Source of the DNA: Alphaproteobacteria bacterium
GTDB lineage: Bacteria; Pseudomonadota; Alphaproteobacteria; UBA9219
Assembly: GCA_013286365.1 (NCBI GenBank)
Contig: JABDFY010000025.1
Span: 1-32,424, forward strand
Direction: 5' to 3'
Length of the DNA stretch: 32,424 nt
Below the pieces are notes generated by a model that did no database searches, was not told the origin of the DNA, and saw only the letters and a program-made list of their open reading frames with translations. This document shows positions 32,423 to 32,424 of this stretch, one piece after another. Both the position numbers and the translations under genes were made by a program. The first letter of the stretch is position 1. Every line of letters begins with the position of its first letter.

Positions 32423-32424
32423 GG

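Overview
The window looks like a chromosomal segment of an alphaproteobacterium of moderate GC content. The markers are a MucR/Ros-type regulator, an RpoH-type heat-shock sigma factor, a TIGR02300-type acidic zinc protein beside aroA, and the order aroA-cmk-rpsA-ihfB-lapA-pyrF-trpF-trpB-trpA-accD-folC. I do not name a genus.

Positions 1-11,000 (plus strand) hold the distal part of a type IVb pilus locus in the order of the R64 thin pilus: PilP, PilQ ATPase, PilR platform protein and pilins. In place of one pilS there are six PilS-like prepilins in tandem. All have a G/(F or Y) processing site, Trp at mature position 21 and two conserved C-terminal cysteines. The fifth has the best ribosome binding site and is followed by a strong terminator, so it may be the major pilin. 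The sixth has lost the family Glu5. A single-span PilM-like protein follows, then a 573-residue pilin whose C-terminus is a phage-tailspike-type S74 self-cleaving chaperone domain with a coiled coil. Secretin, prepilin peptidase and lytic transglycosylase are not in view and would be expected upstream or elsewhere.

Positions 11,035-18,610 hold a small Cys-rich exported protein (minus), an RluD-type pseudouridine synthase and rpoH (plus), a small membrane protein and a MucR-type regulator (minus), a pabB-pabC pair for 4-aminobenzoate (plus), an MlaC-type lipid carrier (minus) and a short Lys/Ser-rich exported protein with its own terminator (plus).

Positions 18,647-30,828 are a long minus-strand housekeeping run. 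Read in transcription order it is aroA, cmk, rpsA, ihfB, lapA, pyrF, trpF, trpB, trpA, accD, folC. Two unrecognised genes interrupt it on the opposite strand: a 193-residue orphan between pyrF and trpF, and a receiver-like 176-residue orphan between cmk and aroA. Folate synthesis is covered from two sides (pabBC and folC), and aroA supplies chorismate for both pabB and the tryptophan branch.

Positions 31,044-32,424 hold the TIGR02300 gene, a tRNA-Ala(GGC) and, on the minus strand, the 3' part of a gene with an HExxH metallopeptidase motif that runs off the window.

No CRISPR array, insertion sequence, integrase or shufflon repeats were seen. The most unusual element is the expanded pilin set ending in a pilin-S74 fusion.
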